Source of the DNA: Cristatella mucedo
Taxonomy: Eukaryota > Bryozoa > Phylactolaemata > Cristatellidae
Assembly (NCBI GenBank): GCA_009760855.2
Contig: WPIO01000010.1
Location: forward strand, 2,954,001 to 3,018,000
Length of the DNA stretch: 64,000 nucleotides
Direction: 5' to 3'
A program made the translations under genes and the position numbers. Below, one piece after another: positions 33,501 through 47,912 of the stretch. Positions within the stretch are counted from its first letter, which is position 1. Each line of letters begins with the position of its first letter. The notes under the pieces are model-generated. The model saw only the letters and a list, made by a program, of their open reading frames with translations. It was not told where the DNA came from and searched no databases.

Positions 33501-36500
33501 GGTAATTGTTACCCAAGCAGCCCAGGTGATGTCCTCTGGTTTAGCTGATTCTGCCGGCAGCCTGCTTACAGCAGGCTGCCGGCAGAATACTGGTCCATAC
33601 GGTTCCTTCACTGGGCCCCGTTGCCGCGTATTTAAGAGGCTTGCTTAAAAGAATATGGAAGGGCAAAGGTCGTGCCTTTCATGACACTTACACACTTACA
33701 GAGCTGCAGCTGCCACACCCTTGTTAGCACCTCTGAAGCCCTGGCTGAACAGCCCAGGTTAAGAAAAACAAGCAGCTGCTGAGTGCCAACCGTGGCCGAG
33801 ATCGTGGTTGCTTGTGCAAAGGTTGTACTTAATGCATTCCTAGAACTGCCGTTCCAGACTGCCTCAACGTTGCCCTCTGCCTCATGCATGCCATCCTTGG
33901 TCGTATCACACTGCCGTGGCAAGCTTTATTGCCACGTCAGGCTGCTTCACTTCGTCCATCGAAGGCCACCTCACCTATGCCATGTCATTCTGCATGTCAC
34001 CTGTGCCACCGAATGCTCCATCTCTCATGTCTGCCATCCCAGGTGGCATTGCCCCGCAATCACAGGCTGAGCAACTACGGTCGCTCCAGGCTGATTCACC
34101 ACGAAGACAGCAGCTCGTGCTGCTTGCCATTATCCGAGGCCGCATTTTTTTGGACGCGCTGCCGTCTATCTTAACATGCCCAGTGCAGTTTGGAGTAATT
34201 TGCAGTAGCCATCCGAAGGGCTGAAGCTACCGGGCCATTGAATCGGCTGATCCCTGCTTTTGTTTTATCAAAGAGCTGCTTGCGTATACACAGGCGAAAA
34301 ATTCCTCAAAATATGGCAGTGGCTGTGAATTCGTTTGGCTAATAAGAGGGTTTTCTACGACTCCAGGCATGCTAAAGTTATTCGGAGCATGTGAAAATAT
34401 TTATTGACAACAACAAAAACCATGCAGTTGGTGTGTGTGTGTGTGTGTGTGTTTAGTGGGACGTCGTCCCACCATGATTATCTATCACCTCCTTTATCTG
34501 GCAAGGAATAGAAGCTACCAGCTTCTGTGCTGTCGCCTAAACTGTTGCACATTCTGCTGAGCCAGAGTTTTAGTGGAAAAGGTTGGCTACCGGTGAAGGC
34601 CGAACACCTGGCCTCAGCCGCCTGTCAATATTGCTCCATAGTAGTTTTATAGGGTTCAAATCGGGCAGCTGGCTAAGCTACTCTCTAGCAACAAAGACAC
34701 GTAAGAGTACTTTACTCAAGTCATTGTTGGTCAAGAAAAAGCTTGCTTCATTTGGGAGTCGTTACATTTAGTAGCAAGATAGCAACCCTAAGCAAACTGT
34801 GTGGCAGATGAAGTAATTTTGTTTACGAATCCTTGTTTGGTGTCGGTGCAGTAGCTCAGCTAGCTGCATGATTTGAACCTATAAAACTACCATGGGGCAA
34901 TATTGCCTGGCGGTTGAGGACGGGTGTTATGCCTACATCGGTAGCCGACCTGTTTACTAAAACTCGGGCTCAGCGGAATGTGCAACAATTAAAGAGACAG
35001 CACAGAAGCTGATAGCTCCTGATACTCCTGCCTGGCCAGATAAGGGAGGTCAGGCCTAATCGTGGTGGGACGACGTCACACTATACGCACACACATCAAC
35101 AGCATACGTGTTTGTTTTTGGGTTGTCAATAAGTATTTTCACATGCTTTGCATAGCTTAAGTGATGCCTGGCATCATAGAAAACCCTCTTATTAACCTAA
35201 CGAATTTGCAGCCACTGTAGCGTCAGCCATACTGCCAGGATTTTTTTAGTCTGAGTGCAGACGCCAGCTATTGTGCCACGTTTACAATCGGAAGGCTATC
35301 TAAGCTGTCTCCAGTTTGAATGGTTGTACGAAGAATACCTTGAGCAGGTCTGGCTGCATGATTGCGCGACTTATCTGTGGTATAGCTAGCTCACTGAGGC
35401 ATGCCATTGTTGAGGTAAGGGTGATAGGCCGAATGTGCCAGGTGGGTAAGCCACACAGCGCATGCCCCTGATTAGCCGTCTCGATGAAGTCCAGACTACT
35501 TCGTACAAATGCTGCATATGTAAGCGGCGCTGTTTCACAGACGTCGTGCGGTCAACAATTGCGTGCTCGCCATTTTTCGTCTGATTGATGCAATAAGACA
35601 TCCATGAAAGTGTTCAGCGCTCTCGTGTAAATCTGGCCATGGTATTTTTATTCAGTGGGTAGTTTAGTATTACTGCTTGCTGCAAACTACTACTCGATGC
35701 TGTGCTCTCTCGCTGGCTCAGTTGTAGTGCCCGTGACCTTGCTCTGGCGCCAACATCACTACAGGTGCACTGTTCTTTAAAGAAAAGCTGCGTGCAGTTC
35801 CACCTTCCCCCAAGCGAGGCTGTCTGTATGGTACATGGGTCTCAGTGGCTCCGGCGTTGGCGGGAGAGAGCAGCAGCAGCAGAGGGCTGCAGCAGCAGCA
35901 GAGGGCTGCAGCAGCAGCAGAGGGCTGCAGCAGCAGCAGAGGGCTGCAGCAGCAGCAGAGGGCTGCAGCAGCAGCAGAGGGCTGCAGCAGCAGCAGAGGG
36001 CTGCAGCAGCAGCAGAGGGCTGCAGCAGCAGCAGAGGGCTGCAGCAGCAGCAGAGGGCTGCAGCAGCAGCAGAGGGCTGCAGCAGCAGCAGAGGGCTGCA
36101 GCAGCAGCAGAGGGCAGCAGCAGCAGCAGCAGCAGGGCTGCAGCAGCAGCAGAGGGCTGCAGCAGCAGCAGAGGGCTGCAGCAGCAGCAGAGGGCTGCAG
36201 CAGCAGCAGAGGGCTGCAGCAGCAGCAGAGGGCTGCAGCAGCAGCAGAGGGCTGCAGCAGCAGCAGAGGGCTGCAGCAGCAGCAGAGGGCTGCAGCAGCA
36301 GCAGCAGAGGGCTGCAGCAGCAGCAGAGGGCTGCAGCAGCAGCAGAGGGCTGCAGCAGCAGCAGAGGGCTGCAGCAGCAGCAGAGGGCTGCAGCAGCAGC
36401 AGAGGGCTGCAGCAGCAGCAGCCGGCTGCAGCAGCAGCAGAGGGCTGCAGCAGCAGCAGAGGGCTGCAGCAGCAGCAGAGGGCTGCAGCAGCAGCAGAGG

Positions 36501-39500
36501 GCTGCAGCAGCAGCAGAGGGCTGCAGCAGGAGCTGCCTGTTCTAAGCTCCGAGCCTGGGCATTCGGCTTCTAAATAATAGTAATTAAAAGAAATTTATGC
36601 AGAGCCCTTAGAGAGCAGTGTCTCTTTCTATTCGTGTTACATATGCTTGAATGGAAGGGTGTCATTTTGTTAGTGACAACATGCACAGTATCAGCACACA
36701 TGGGAGGGGCAATTCACACCGACTGACTAATGCTGTGACTGGTAGGTAAATTGCTAGCTGGTTTTTTAAGTCGAGGTAATACTAATAATAATAATTATAA
36801 TGCTCTTGTTAAAGCGCTCTCAGAGAACTCAATCTCTTTCTAGGAGCTTTACATTTGCTGCAAAGGGAAATGCAATTGAATTGTGAGTAACATCATGCTT
36901 GATAAACAAACAACATAATTAACATGGTTAGGGGTGACATGCACAGGGTCAGTATGCAAATGTGGTTAGTGGTAGCATGCACATTGTCAGCACGCATAAG
37001 CATATGAAGGACGAATCACAGGGACCCACTAAATGCTGTCCTTAATAGCGGTGTTTGTAAGTTCTTTTTAAAAGTGGTCAAGTCGGGGGGGGGGGGGATA
37101 TTCTGACGCAAGTCGGGGGGGGGGGGGGGGGAGTTCCAGGCATTGAGAGCATACGAACTAAATGCATGATCTCCAAAGGATTTGAGGTTTGTACGAGGTA
37201 TTTTAAACTGTTGGATTCCGAAAAGCAGGTTGTACGATGCTTGGCCTGGTGGGGAGTAGATCTGAGAGATAGACTGGAGCCAAAGAATGAAGTGACCTCA
37301 AAGTGAGTGACATAACCTTGAAGTCGATCTGTTGCTTTACTGGTAGCCAGTGCAGGTCGGCTAGAAGTGGTGTGATGTGGCAACTGTGATGCTCACGACA
37401 GACAGGCCTAGCTGCAGAGTTTTGCACCAGCTGCAATCGCCTGATCGCACGTGCCGGAAGGCCAGCAAGCAGTGAGTTGCAGAAATCGAGACAGGGTGTG
37501 ACGAATGCATGGACCAACTTGGACATGGTATCCTTATCTAAACAAGCCCGAATTTTAGAAATCTTAAGTAGCTGAAAGTAGGTAGATTTGACTGTGAGCT
37601 GATGTGGTCGTCTAACGAGAGGTCACTTAGGAGCATGACACCTAGATTTCGAGCTGATTCAACTGGAGATATGCTGGCAGAGCCAATTTTTAGCGTCAGG
37701 TTTTCTGATTTCTGAATCCCACTGGGTTTGCCCATAACTAGTAAGTTAGTTTTATCATCGTTTAGTTTTAGAAAATTGGCTGCCATCCATGTGCGGATTT
37801 CATCAATACATGCAGCAAGTGAGTTCAGAGAATTTGAGGTGCTCAAAGGCTGGGAAGGATCAAAGCAAAGATACAACTGAGTGTCATCCACAAAAAAGTG
37901 AAAGCCTAGATTGTGCTTGGCAATCACATCAGCAAGACGGAAAGTTAAACCATGAAAAGAACCTAGCACGGAGCCCTGAAGTACCCATATTTCAGAGGTA
38001 CCTCGGATGATCGTTGTCCATTCACGTCAATACTCTGGAGTCTCCCGCACTGAGATAGGACCTGAACCACTGCAGAGCAGTGCCAGTGATGCCCAGGCGA
38101 GACGAGAGGCGCTCTAGAAGAACTTTGTGATCGATGGTATCAAAAGCTGCCGAAAGATCGAGCAATACAAGCAGAGACACTCTACCTATGTCTGCACTCC
38201 TAAGTAGGTCGTTGTACACCCTAAGCGATGCTGACTCTGTGGAGTGATTAGCTCTAAAGCCAGACTGGAACTTACTAGCAAGGTTTGAAGTTTTCATATA
38301 TGAGTTCAGCTGGTCCGCCACGACCCGTTCCAGTGTCTTTGATAGGAATGGTGGAAGGGAGACTTGGCGGTAGTTGCTCAAGTTCTCTTGGTCTAGTGTC
38401 GTTTTCTTGAGAAGTGGCCTGACTATAGCTTTTTCGAAAGGTGCAGGGATATGACCTGAGGCTAATGACATATTAATGATGTTATTTAGGCATGGCAGCA
38501 GCAGATCAATGCAATGTAGAAGCAGGACAGTGAGAATAGGGTCCAGAGGACTTGTCTTCTTTGATTGGGATATGAACTTCAGGACGAGATCACTAATGAC
38601 CTGCTTTAATGTAGACGTTGAGGTGTAGCCTGGAATCGAGGAACAGCATTCTAGGGGGATGTTGTCATCGCAGGTTGGAATCACTGATCTTGTCTATTTT
38701 CTGCACCAAGAATCGAGAGAAGCGATCGGCTAGATTCATTTCAAGGATCATCAGGTAAGGAGCTAATCTGGGAGTGGTTGAGGAGATTGTTGATCGTCGA
38801 CATCAGCATTTTTGGATTGTGCATCTGTGATTCCACAATGTTTCTATAGAAGCTAGACTTGGCCTTTGCTAGGATCGATTGATACGACCTACAGTAGTCT
38901 TCATATGCCTGTCGATGGACAGTTAGTCCGGATCTTTTGTATGCTTTTTCAAGCTTTCGTTTAGTAGACCTGGCTAGTTTAATGTCTGTGGTAAACCATA
39001 GGCCGTCTGGGCAGGGGCGTAAAGTGCGCTTTGTCAGAGGTGCAAACTCGTCGAGCGTGTCAGCTAGTGTCGTGTTGTAGCTATCTACCAATGATGACAG
39101 ATCGGAGGGAGGACTGAGCAGCAGAGGTGAAGCAGATATTCTCGCATAATCAGCATCGAGATTAAGGGTCTTGAGGTTTCGCGATTCACAGGTTATTTTA
39201 CAGGAGGAGGTGGGCACACACTGTAGATTGAATGAGATCTGCATGTGGTCAGATAAGCAGGATTTGGTAATAATTGGTGATGACAAAGATCAGTTGCATG
39301 AGAAATCTGGTTGAGTGTGCGACCCTTGATGTGAGTAGGGCCATGCACATGAGCCACAAGAGACAATGAGTCAGTTAAAACTCGAAATTCGGTGCTGAAA
39401 GCGGCAGATAAGTTATCAAAGTGAGCGTTGAAATCACCCATAACGAGGAAGGATTGATTTCTTGCACACAGAATCGAAATGAGATTGGAGAAATCTGAGA

Positions 39501-41119
39501 TAAAGGAGGATTTGGTACCTGGTGGGCGATAGACTACTGCCACTATCGGTAGCTTGTTTTTGGGTGAGACCAAGACAATTGATTCAAAAGACTGCTTCGA
39601 AGGCACTGCAAATGGCTTGAAGTTGAATTTCGAGCGCACGACAATAGCAACTTCACCTCCAGTTTTGATTGATCTAGGGGTGTGAAAGAACGAGAAACCA
39701 GATGGAGTAGCGTCTCTATTTGTCGGGCAGTTTATCGATTTTAGCCAAGTTTCAGTTAGGGCGAGCAGGTCGATACCATTTTCAGAAATAAGGTCGCTTA
39801 TTACCTGAGGTTTATTGCACATTGAGCGTGGATTCCAAAGGCAAGCGTTAAGTCTGGCCGATTGAGTTACAACAGGCCAAATGACCACTAATTTAGAGAG
39901 ATTTACAGTGATGCATGTGGGGGAGCGTGCTGAGCAGTTCGAGACAATGATAGGAAGGGATGTCCTGACGTCAGTCGGATGTGAATATTAGGCTATCGGA
40001 GCATGTGAACTGAAAGTGCAGTCATCATGGAGTTTGAGATTGGTTAGAGGTACAGCTAAACGGCAGGAGTCAGGAAAGTGAGTGGGACGATGCAAAGCCT
40101 GAATAGGAAGTGATACGAATAGATATTCTGGAGCAAGAGAATGAGCCCAGAGTATAGTGGTAGAACTTTGAAGTCTATGTGCTGCTTGATACAAAATTCA
40201 TATCGGTCTGTGAGAATTGTAGTAATGTGACAGTTCCAACGTTTACATCAGGCCTGGCTGCAGAGTTTTGCACGAACTGTAAGCATCTGATTTTACAGGC
40301 AAGATGACCCACGAGCAGTGAGTTACACCTATGCATTCTAAATGAGGTTATCATGAATACATGCACCAGCTTGACTTTGGTATCCTTCTCTAATCAGGCC
40401 AAAAATTCTGCAATGGCACGTAGTTGAAAGTAGGCAGACTTGACTTCGGAAGTAGACATCTAGATTAAGTGCTGACACTACAGAGATATGCTGGCCTTGC
40501 CCCTTTTGAGGGTTAGACATTTAACTTTCTGTGTAACTGCGGATTTGTCCATAATACTCACTCGGTTGTATCGTCATTGAATTTGAGCCCAGCACCTTCG
40601 CTTGACCTCTTCAACTGCCGCCATCGTGCCACCATGTTGCAATCATGTTGCTTGTGCTGTCTGCTTGCAGTATGGGGCTTCGGCTTACTGTTCATGCTGC
40701 TGATCAACGCCACCACGCTGGCCGGCGTCGTGCTGCTGCCCCTGCGCAAGAAGGCTTCCTACAGCGTCGTCCTCATGTTCATGGTCGCCTTAGCCATGGG
40801 CTGTCTCGTTGGAAATGGGGTGTTCGTGCTGGTGCCCGAGGTGAGCGGCTCCATCGCGCCCGCGGCCGTGCCGGCTCACCCAGCGGATGTGCCATCCTCG
40901 GCTATCTGTTGCCTGCCTCGGCTGTCTGTTACCCCCAGAGGTGCTCAAAAGGGGAGATCTGCCTTCTTTCTGTTATATGCACAGAATCATGCAACGGTGA
41001 GTACGAAAAACATGCTGCAACAAGAGACACGTTCGCTGCCTGCTTTCTGCAAACCTCATTATTCATTAAACACCGACTTGCAGACCAGATGATGGTAACG
41101 AGCACAGTAATACTGCTGG

Positions 41120-41157
<38 letters not shown>

Positions 41158-41411
41158 TGTTTCTCCTGTGCTCTCTGTACGTGTGGCCCTCTCTTGCTCG
41201 TCGTCTATCTACTCTGCTGTTCCTGCCCTCTTTTTCTCTCTATCCCTTATCTCCCTCGCATTTATCTATCTTTATCTATTTCTCCGTCGATCCATTCGAT
41301 GTCTGTCTCTCTCTCTCTCTATTTCTCTATTTATCTATTTATATTGCCCATTGGCAGTCATTCTCACTTATTCTGTGTGTGTCTGTCTCCCTGTCTCTCC
41401 ATGTATGTTTA

Positions 41412-41473
<62 letters not shown>

Positions 41474-44400
41474 TGAGTGCATATGTGTTGTGTGTGCATT
41501 GGCGTGTCTCACTCTGTATAACTCACTGTTTCTTCCATTCACAAATTCTTAGTTTACCTTGCTATTTCAATGGTCGGTTTTTGTAGCCGAGATTTTCGGT
41601 AGAGACATCCAGCTATAGTTGCGACTGGATGTTTACATTTTAGCGCTTAGGTGTGTGCATTTTAGCATATATTGAATGCACCTTAAACCACCGAAGATGA
41701 TTACATGAATGCTACTGAATTAGGTCGTTCATGCTTTATAAAAATCTGAAATTCTGTAATGCAGCTGAAATTGTAGCAATACAAACTAACTTTGAACCGG
41801 CCAGTTTGTCGTATGTGGTTACCGGATGTCTTTTCGGCCGACTGCTGTCGTCGTCTTCTCGGCCAAGTGCTCTGTGCCTCCTCTGTCTTCTGGGACTTCC
41901 AGACTTTCGGTTACATACATTCTGACAAAAGACTGATCATGATCGCCCATAGATTTCAATTTAGTGTGAGGAAATGCCTAGTTCCTCGGAGTGGGGTCAA
42001 ATGAAATTGCTCTTAAAGGGGCCACCAAGCCTTTCCGAGCAGATTTCAAAGAGATTTGCCGTACCTCTCGAGGGCCAGGTTTGGCACCCTCATCAAGATA
42101 GTGGTGCTAAAATTAGCTGTGAGACCTCTGAAATAGGCTTGCAGTTTTTATCTTTTGTTTTGGCAATGGCCTGGTTTGCCTCGATCCAGTGCCAAATGCT
42201 TGGGTTAGCTGCTGCATTCGCTGCAGCTGCTGCTAGCAGCAGCTGATGTTCGGCGATGCTTCTGCCGAGTGGCAGTCCTTCTGAGACAGGCCAGCAGCAA
42301 TCGGATCAGCTCTGCTGTCCTGGCAAAGGCCGGCGTGATCTGCTGCAAATGTGGTCTGATGTACTGCTGTGATAGGAGAGGAGTGCCAAAGGTCGAGCTA
42401 GCCTGGAGGTTGGCTAAATAAAGCTCGAGCCTTAGTTAATGAGATAAACCGGCATGTCGAATCAACTCCAGCCAGGGTCTTGCACCTTTGGCTTCTACTC
42501 GTTCAGCTTGCTCTCCACCTTGCTCACCACCACCTCCCGGTCAGCTGGCTGATGTGCCAATAATGCAGTGCTCTTGGCCTATTTGTCGAAAGTCACACAG
42601 CCAGTGTCGCATGCCGTTAGAGCCGTTCGTGTCTGGTTGGCTGGCTGCAGCCAGAGTTTGGCCAGTGGCTGCTCCTCCTCAATCAATTCAGCTGCCGAGG
42701 CTGCTCGGCGAGCAGCTCCGAGAAGCTTTCTTGGAGCTGGGTCGTGCAGCGGTGCGTGCATACATATATGTATCCGACGCATGTGATATATACATACACT
42801 AGCATGCATGTCAATGATGCAGCTTGGCTCTGCTTGTATTTAGCAAAAGTCTGGAACTCGCTTCCAGCTTCGGTCACCACCTGCAATGACTTGGCATCAT
42901 TTGATTATCAGCTACCGAAGCACCTGCTCTGTACAGCTTTCCCTGCCCCCTTCTCCACCGCCATTGAACGTGTCTCTTGTTGCAGCATGCTTTTCGTACT
43001 AACCGCTGCATGATTCTGTGCATATTACTAACCAGGGCTCCTACAAACCGGTAGCCCGGAGTGTCTTCTTGTGGGCTTTAGCAATTTGGCCTATGCGTGA
43101 GACTGGTTTGGTTTTGCACGTTTGTCTAAACATGTGTGCATGTCATTGACCCCTGGTTATGTTCGCCAGCAGCAGGTTATAAAGCATCTAGATAGAGATT
43201 TAGTTTGCTTGCATTGCTATACAAACGACAAATTACTATTATTATTATTACTATTATTATTATCATCTTCGGTAGCAGTAACTTCTGAACTAAAAGATTT
43301 TTAATAAAACCGGGAAACTCGGTCACATGGGTTGGAAATTGAATTGAACGAATGCAGATTGCTGGGCTGTCTACTTCTGTTTGACACTGTCGTGCCTGAG
43401 AAGGTAGTTTGACTTGATCAAGTTCAAGTTCTTAAAACGGACCTGGTAGAAAAGCAAGGACGAATCAGGTACTGTAAGTGCAGGTTGCCTGGGCTTCAGC
43501 TCATTCACTATTAAAACCTTTGGCTGACTTGGAGGTTGTTCTAGTCAGTGGGCAACCAACCTGCAGCCACGAGTTGGTCGAGAGGAAGTGTGAGTAGGTA
43601 TGTATCTCACTATGTATCTGTATATTTATCTTGGTCTGTAAATCATTGTAGCTGCAACGACTAAGCTGGTAGTGTGGCGCTGCAGAGTTTCCTATCGTGT
43701 GCTCAAAGCCCGAGCAGCTGTCGGTGCACATACGGTTGCCAATAGCCTTTGGCTCATGCAGCAAAGAGCAAGTGACAAGCCATTGATGGGTCAGAGGAGA
43801 CAGACAGCTGAGAGTTGAGCAACATAGAAGTTGCAGGGCACAACGGCTGGAAAGGACATGCCAGACTCGGCAGCATGAATGAAGATGCCATTGCATGTGA
43901 AATTGTGGAATTGCATTCCAAAGTAGCCTAGGAGCCATAGAGCAAAAGCCTCGGTCTCTGATAATCTGTATGTGAACGAATACTTGAATTTATAAAAGTG
44001 AGATGGTGGTCTAGCTAATTTAATGACCTGGTACAATTTGAAGGTAAAACGAGGCTGAAACTGGTGCAGCAAACATGCCAGCTGCTGAGGAGACAAGCCA
44101 AGCCGTGCATGTCATTGGAAGGGTCGAATTTAGAGTTGTACTGGGTATCCGTAGGCAGATCAGCCACCGGGAACCGTTACATCACCTTTAGAAAGTGAGA
44201 CACTTGGCCGAATCACTTGGGTTTACAGACCAATATTGCAATCATATTCATTACTGCTAAGTATCTCATGGTTTTTTGGTAGCCCCCCCACCCACCCAAT
44301 ACTGAGTGAGATTAATCTGGTTCTAGTGAGAATCAGGATCTGCTAAGAGCTTGAGTCAGCCTTTTTTAAGTCAGTAGTCCCTAATCCTTGACAGGGAGAG

Positions 44401-47400
44401 AACATGGTGACTAGCTATCGAAGCGATCTTTTTGAATAAATTGGAAATGTCGCCCGAACTAGGAGTATTCGGCGATGGCTGCACTACCCCCATCCAGTTA
44501 GAGGAGAGCAAATTCGATTATTCCAGCCACGCATTTAGGGTTGAGAGGTTTGGTTTCATCATCATTCACTTCGCTCGTGCTTCGTTTTTTTCCCTTCTGC
44601 ACATTCAGGGATTTAGATAGTGAGGCAGGCAGTGGCCATTCTGGGTGCCTGGCCCGATCAGTTTGCTCAAGGCCTGACCGAGGTAAGTGCTGCAGTTAGT
44701 CGGGCCTGAACTCGACTGCTCAGCCCTTGTCTGCAGCTGATGGCTGGAGGATCATCATAATTCTCGTGATGGAAGGTTCCTGCATGCAAACACATTTTGC
44801 AAAAAATGTATCCAGCTGCAACAGCTGCACTCACTTGGGCATGCTCAGCTCTGGTGCTGTTTGTTCCATTGCTCTGCACAAGTGACAAGTGATGTGGAGT
44901 TGCCCACAACTTATGACAGTATCTGACTTTACGTTGGATGCTATATCGATAGCAAATCCGTGTCAACTTACTGTTTCTTTGTATCAGTTGAAAATCGGTT
45001 ACCGAAAAATTACTGCAGAAGGTTTTTGTCTCAATGCATCTGTCGAGACTTAGTCGAGATCATGCAGACTGTCACGGTCGCTACAATGCTTGCTACTAAT
45101 CAGCTATGACAAGTTTTCTTTTGTATTCTGAATTGCTTGCGATCTTTCTGTCCAGATTCGATACCTGCTTGGTAACCTGTCATGATTTAGTAGCCTAGCC
45201 TGCATGCTAAACCTCTGACGGTGTCTATAAAGTACTGCTTCTGCCAGTTTTTGGTGCTGCTGCTACACTGTGCTTCTCTGGCCGAGCACGTACCCGTGCA
45301 CGAAGCTTATATTTCAATTCGTTTGCCTGCCAGCCTGGCATTCTGCTTGCTTCTTGTGTGCTCGAGCCAGTTATATCTAGTTAGCACTTATATGTAATGC
45401 CCAAATCCTTGTGAAGCATGGACATTCATTTAAGAAGCACAGCACTGCCTCCTCTACCTACCTGCATCGGCCTGTGCTTTCTCTCTCTTCAGTGCTTTTA
45501 GCTTCGTTTGATATGCACTGCTTTTATGTCAGTGCCTGCATCTGCATTATAGTCTGTACAAAATGCGTTCACCCGAGCAGCAGCTGCGGCTGTGTCACCC
45601 GATTGTCGAAAGAGGATATCGCACGGGCACGCTGTTGACTTGGCTCGTGCGTGCATGTACCACCGGCAGGGGCCAATGAAGATGTGACCGGATAGTGTGT
45701 AGAGATGCTAGCATTTTTCCTTTTTCCTTTGGTGTCAAAGCATCGGCCCTAGGCGCCTGCCGCTTGTCTCTGGTTCGTCTTGCGCAGCCCAGCCGCCGGC
45801 CGTTCGGTTTACCGCCCGACCGTTCTTTCGCAGGCCTTTGAAATCACGAATGAGGACTACTATCTGGGGAAGGCATTTGCCATCATCTCGGGCATCTACA
45901 TCTTTTACGTCATGGAGCACGTGCTCGAGCTGCTAACTAGCCACGGCTGCTGTCGCCGCGGCAGCCGAAGAGGTAGCCTACTGGCAGTGAATGGAGCAGA
46001 AGTGGCTGGCTCGGTAAGTTCTTGCCACGACCCATCATGAAGCAAGGCTGCACAGTGGCAGGGCCCTGCTGCTGCTGCTGCTGTGTAATCGCTGCAAGGC
46101 GCGCTTCGTCGCTTGTCAGTTTCGTTAGGCGTGTTGCATTACGTGGCTGAGTCGTCAGCCGAGACTGCCCGCGGTCTTTGATTGGCGCCGGGCAGCGTAC
46201 TTTAATGCTGGGCTCTGTGAAGCCGTTGCCCATTCGCTGCTCACTGTTGACGAGCTGAGCAACCGAGGCCTGCACGCATGCCCGGCGATGGATTAGCTCC
46301 ACCATTTGCTTGGCACCACCTCTGGTAGTCGGTCAGACTTTTCTATAGCTGAGCGCTGCCTGCTCTATCCAATCAGCTTACTGGTAAATTACCTACTGGT
46401 TATACCATAGTGTGAATACCTAAAGTGCTACTAGTAAGGCAATGGCCCTACTCGTAATACTTGAGGCTTGATTCATAAAGTCCTAATAATAATATTGCAT
46501 TTCTTATAGCGCCCTCGGAGAACACAAATCTCTTTCTAAGCACTTTACATTTGCTGCAAAGGAAATATGACCGAATGGATTAGTGGTAGCATGCTCAATG
46601 ACAACATAAGATGGTTAGAGGTGGTATGCACAGAGTCAGCATGCTAGTATGATTAGTGGCAGCATGCTCAGTGTCAGCATGCAAACGTGCACAAAGGACG
46701 AATCACAAGGACCCATTAAATGGTGTGATAAAAAGACGTATTTTAGCTTCATTTTAAATGTGTCAAGTCAAGGGATGTCGTGCCACCAGTCGGAAGTGAG
46801 TTCCAGCTTTTGGGAGCAGAGGAACTAAAGGCAAGGTCCCAAAGGGTTTGAGATATTTACAAGGTGTAGCTAAACTATTTGATTCAGAAAAGTGGGTGAC
46901 ATGATGCCTAGAATAGTGTGGGGAGTAGATTTGATAAGTAGGCTGCAGCCAAAGAATGAAGAGAACCCAACAGTAGTGACAGATCCTTTAAGTCGATGTG
47001 CAGCTTGACTGGGAGCCAGTGCAGGTCAGCTAGAAGTGGTGTGATGTGGCAACTGTGGTGCTCACGACAGGCAAGCCTAGCTGCAGAGCTTTGCACAAGC
47101 TGTAAGCACCTGATTTCACAGGCCGGTAGACCAGCAAGCAGTGAGTGACCAAAGTCAAGACGGAATGTCAAAAAATGCATGGACCAATTTAGATGCGGTA
47201 TCCCTGTTTAAACAAGCCCGAATTTTAGTAATGTTATGTAGCTGAAAGCAGGCAGACTTGACTGTGGAGCTGATGGGGTCGTCTGATGAAAATTCACTTT
47301 GGAACAGGACACCTTGATTATGTGCTGATTCAACAGAAGATGTGCTAGCAGAGCCGATTTTTAGCATTAGGTTATTCAATTTCTTAGTCACACTTGGTTT

Positions 47401-47857
47401 GCCCACAACTAGTAAGTTTATTTTTATCATCATTCAATTTAAGAAAGTTTGCTGCCATCTATGTGTGGATTTCGTCAATACGTGCACTAGCAGAGTTTAG
47501 AGAATTCGATGTGCTGGGATGGATCAAAGCAAAAATACAACAAGTGTCTTCTGCATAAAAGTGAAAGCCTAGATTGTGTCTTGCAATCACGTCGGCAAGA
47601 GGGAGAGTATAAACCTTGGAAAGAGCCGGACCAAGCTCAGAGCGCTGAGGTACCCCATACTTCAATGGTCCTAACTAGTAGTGCTCACCCATGCTTAGTA
47701 CTGCTCATTTGTGGCGAGTAAACATTACAGTCAGATATTGCAACGCTTGAATGTGGCAGTTTGGGTAAAAGGGTCGACTTGTTTTTTTAATTTATAACCT
47801 TTCGTAATTATTAAATGGTGCCGTTTCTTCTGTGACTGTGTATGTGGCTATGTGAAA

Positions 47858-47912
<55 letters not shown>

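Noticed and set aside
35869-36530. Possible CRISPR array
   Set aside because: Units are contiguous and have no unique spacers.
35702-36577. Long overlapping ORFs of 236-291 codons
   Set aside because: They are the 19-bp minisatellite read in three frames; no coding bias outside the repeat.
40645-41586. 313-codon plus ORF and neighbours
   Set aside because: It overlaps ZIP exon 3 in another frame and then runs through CT and GT microsatellites.
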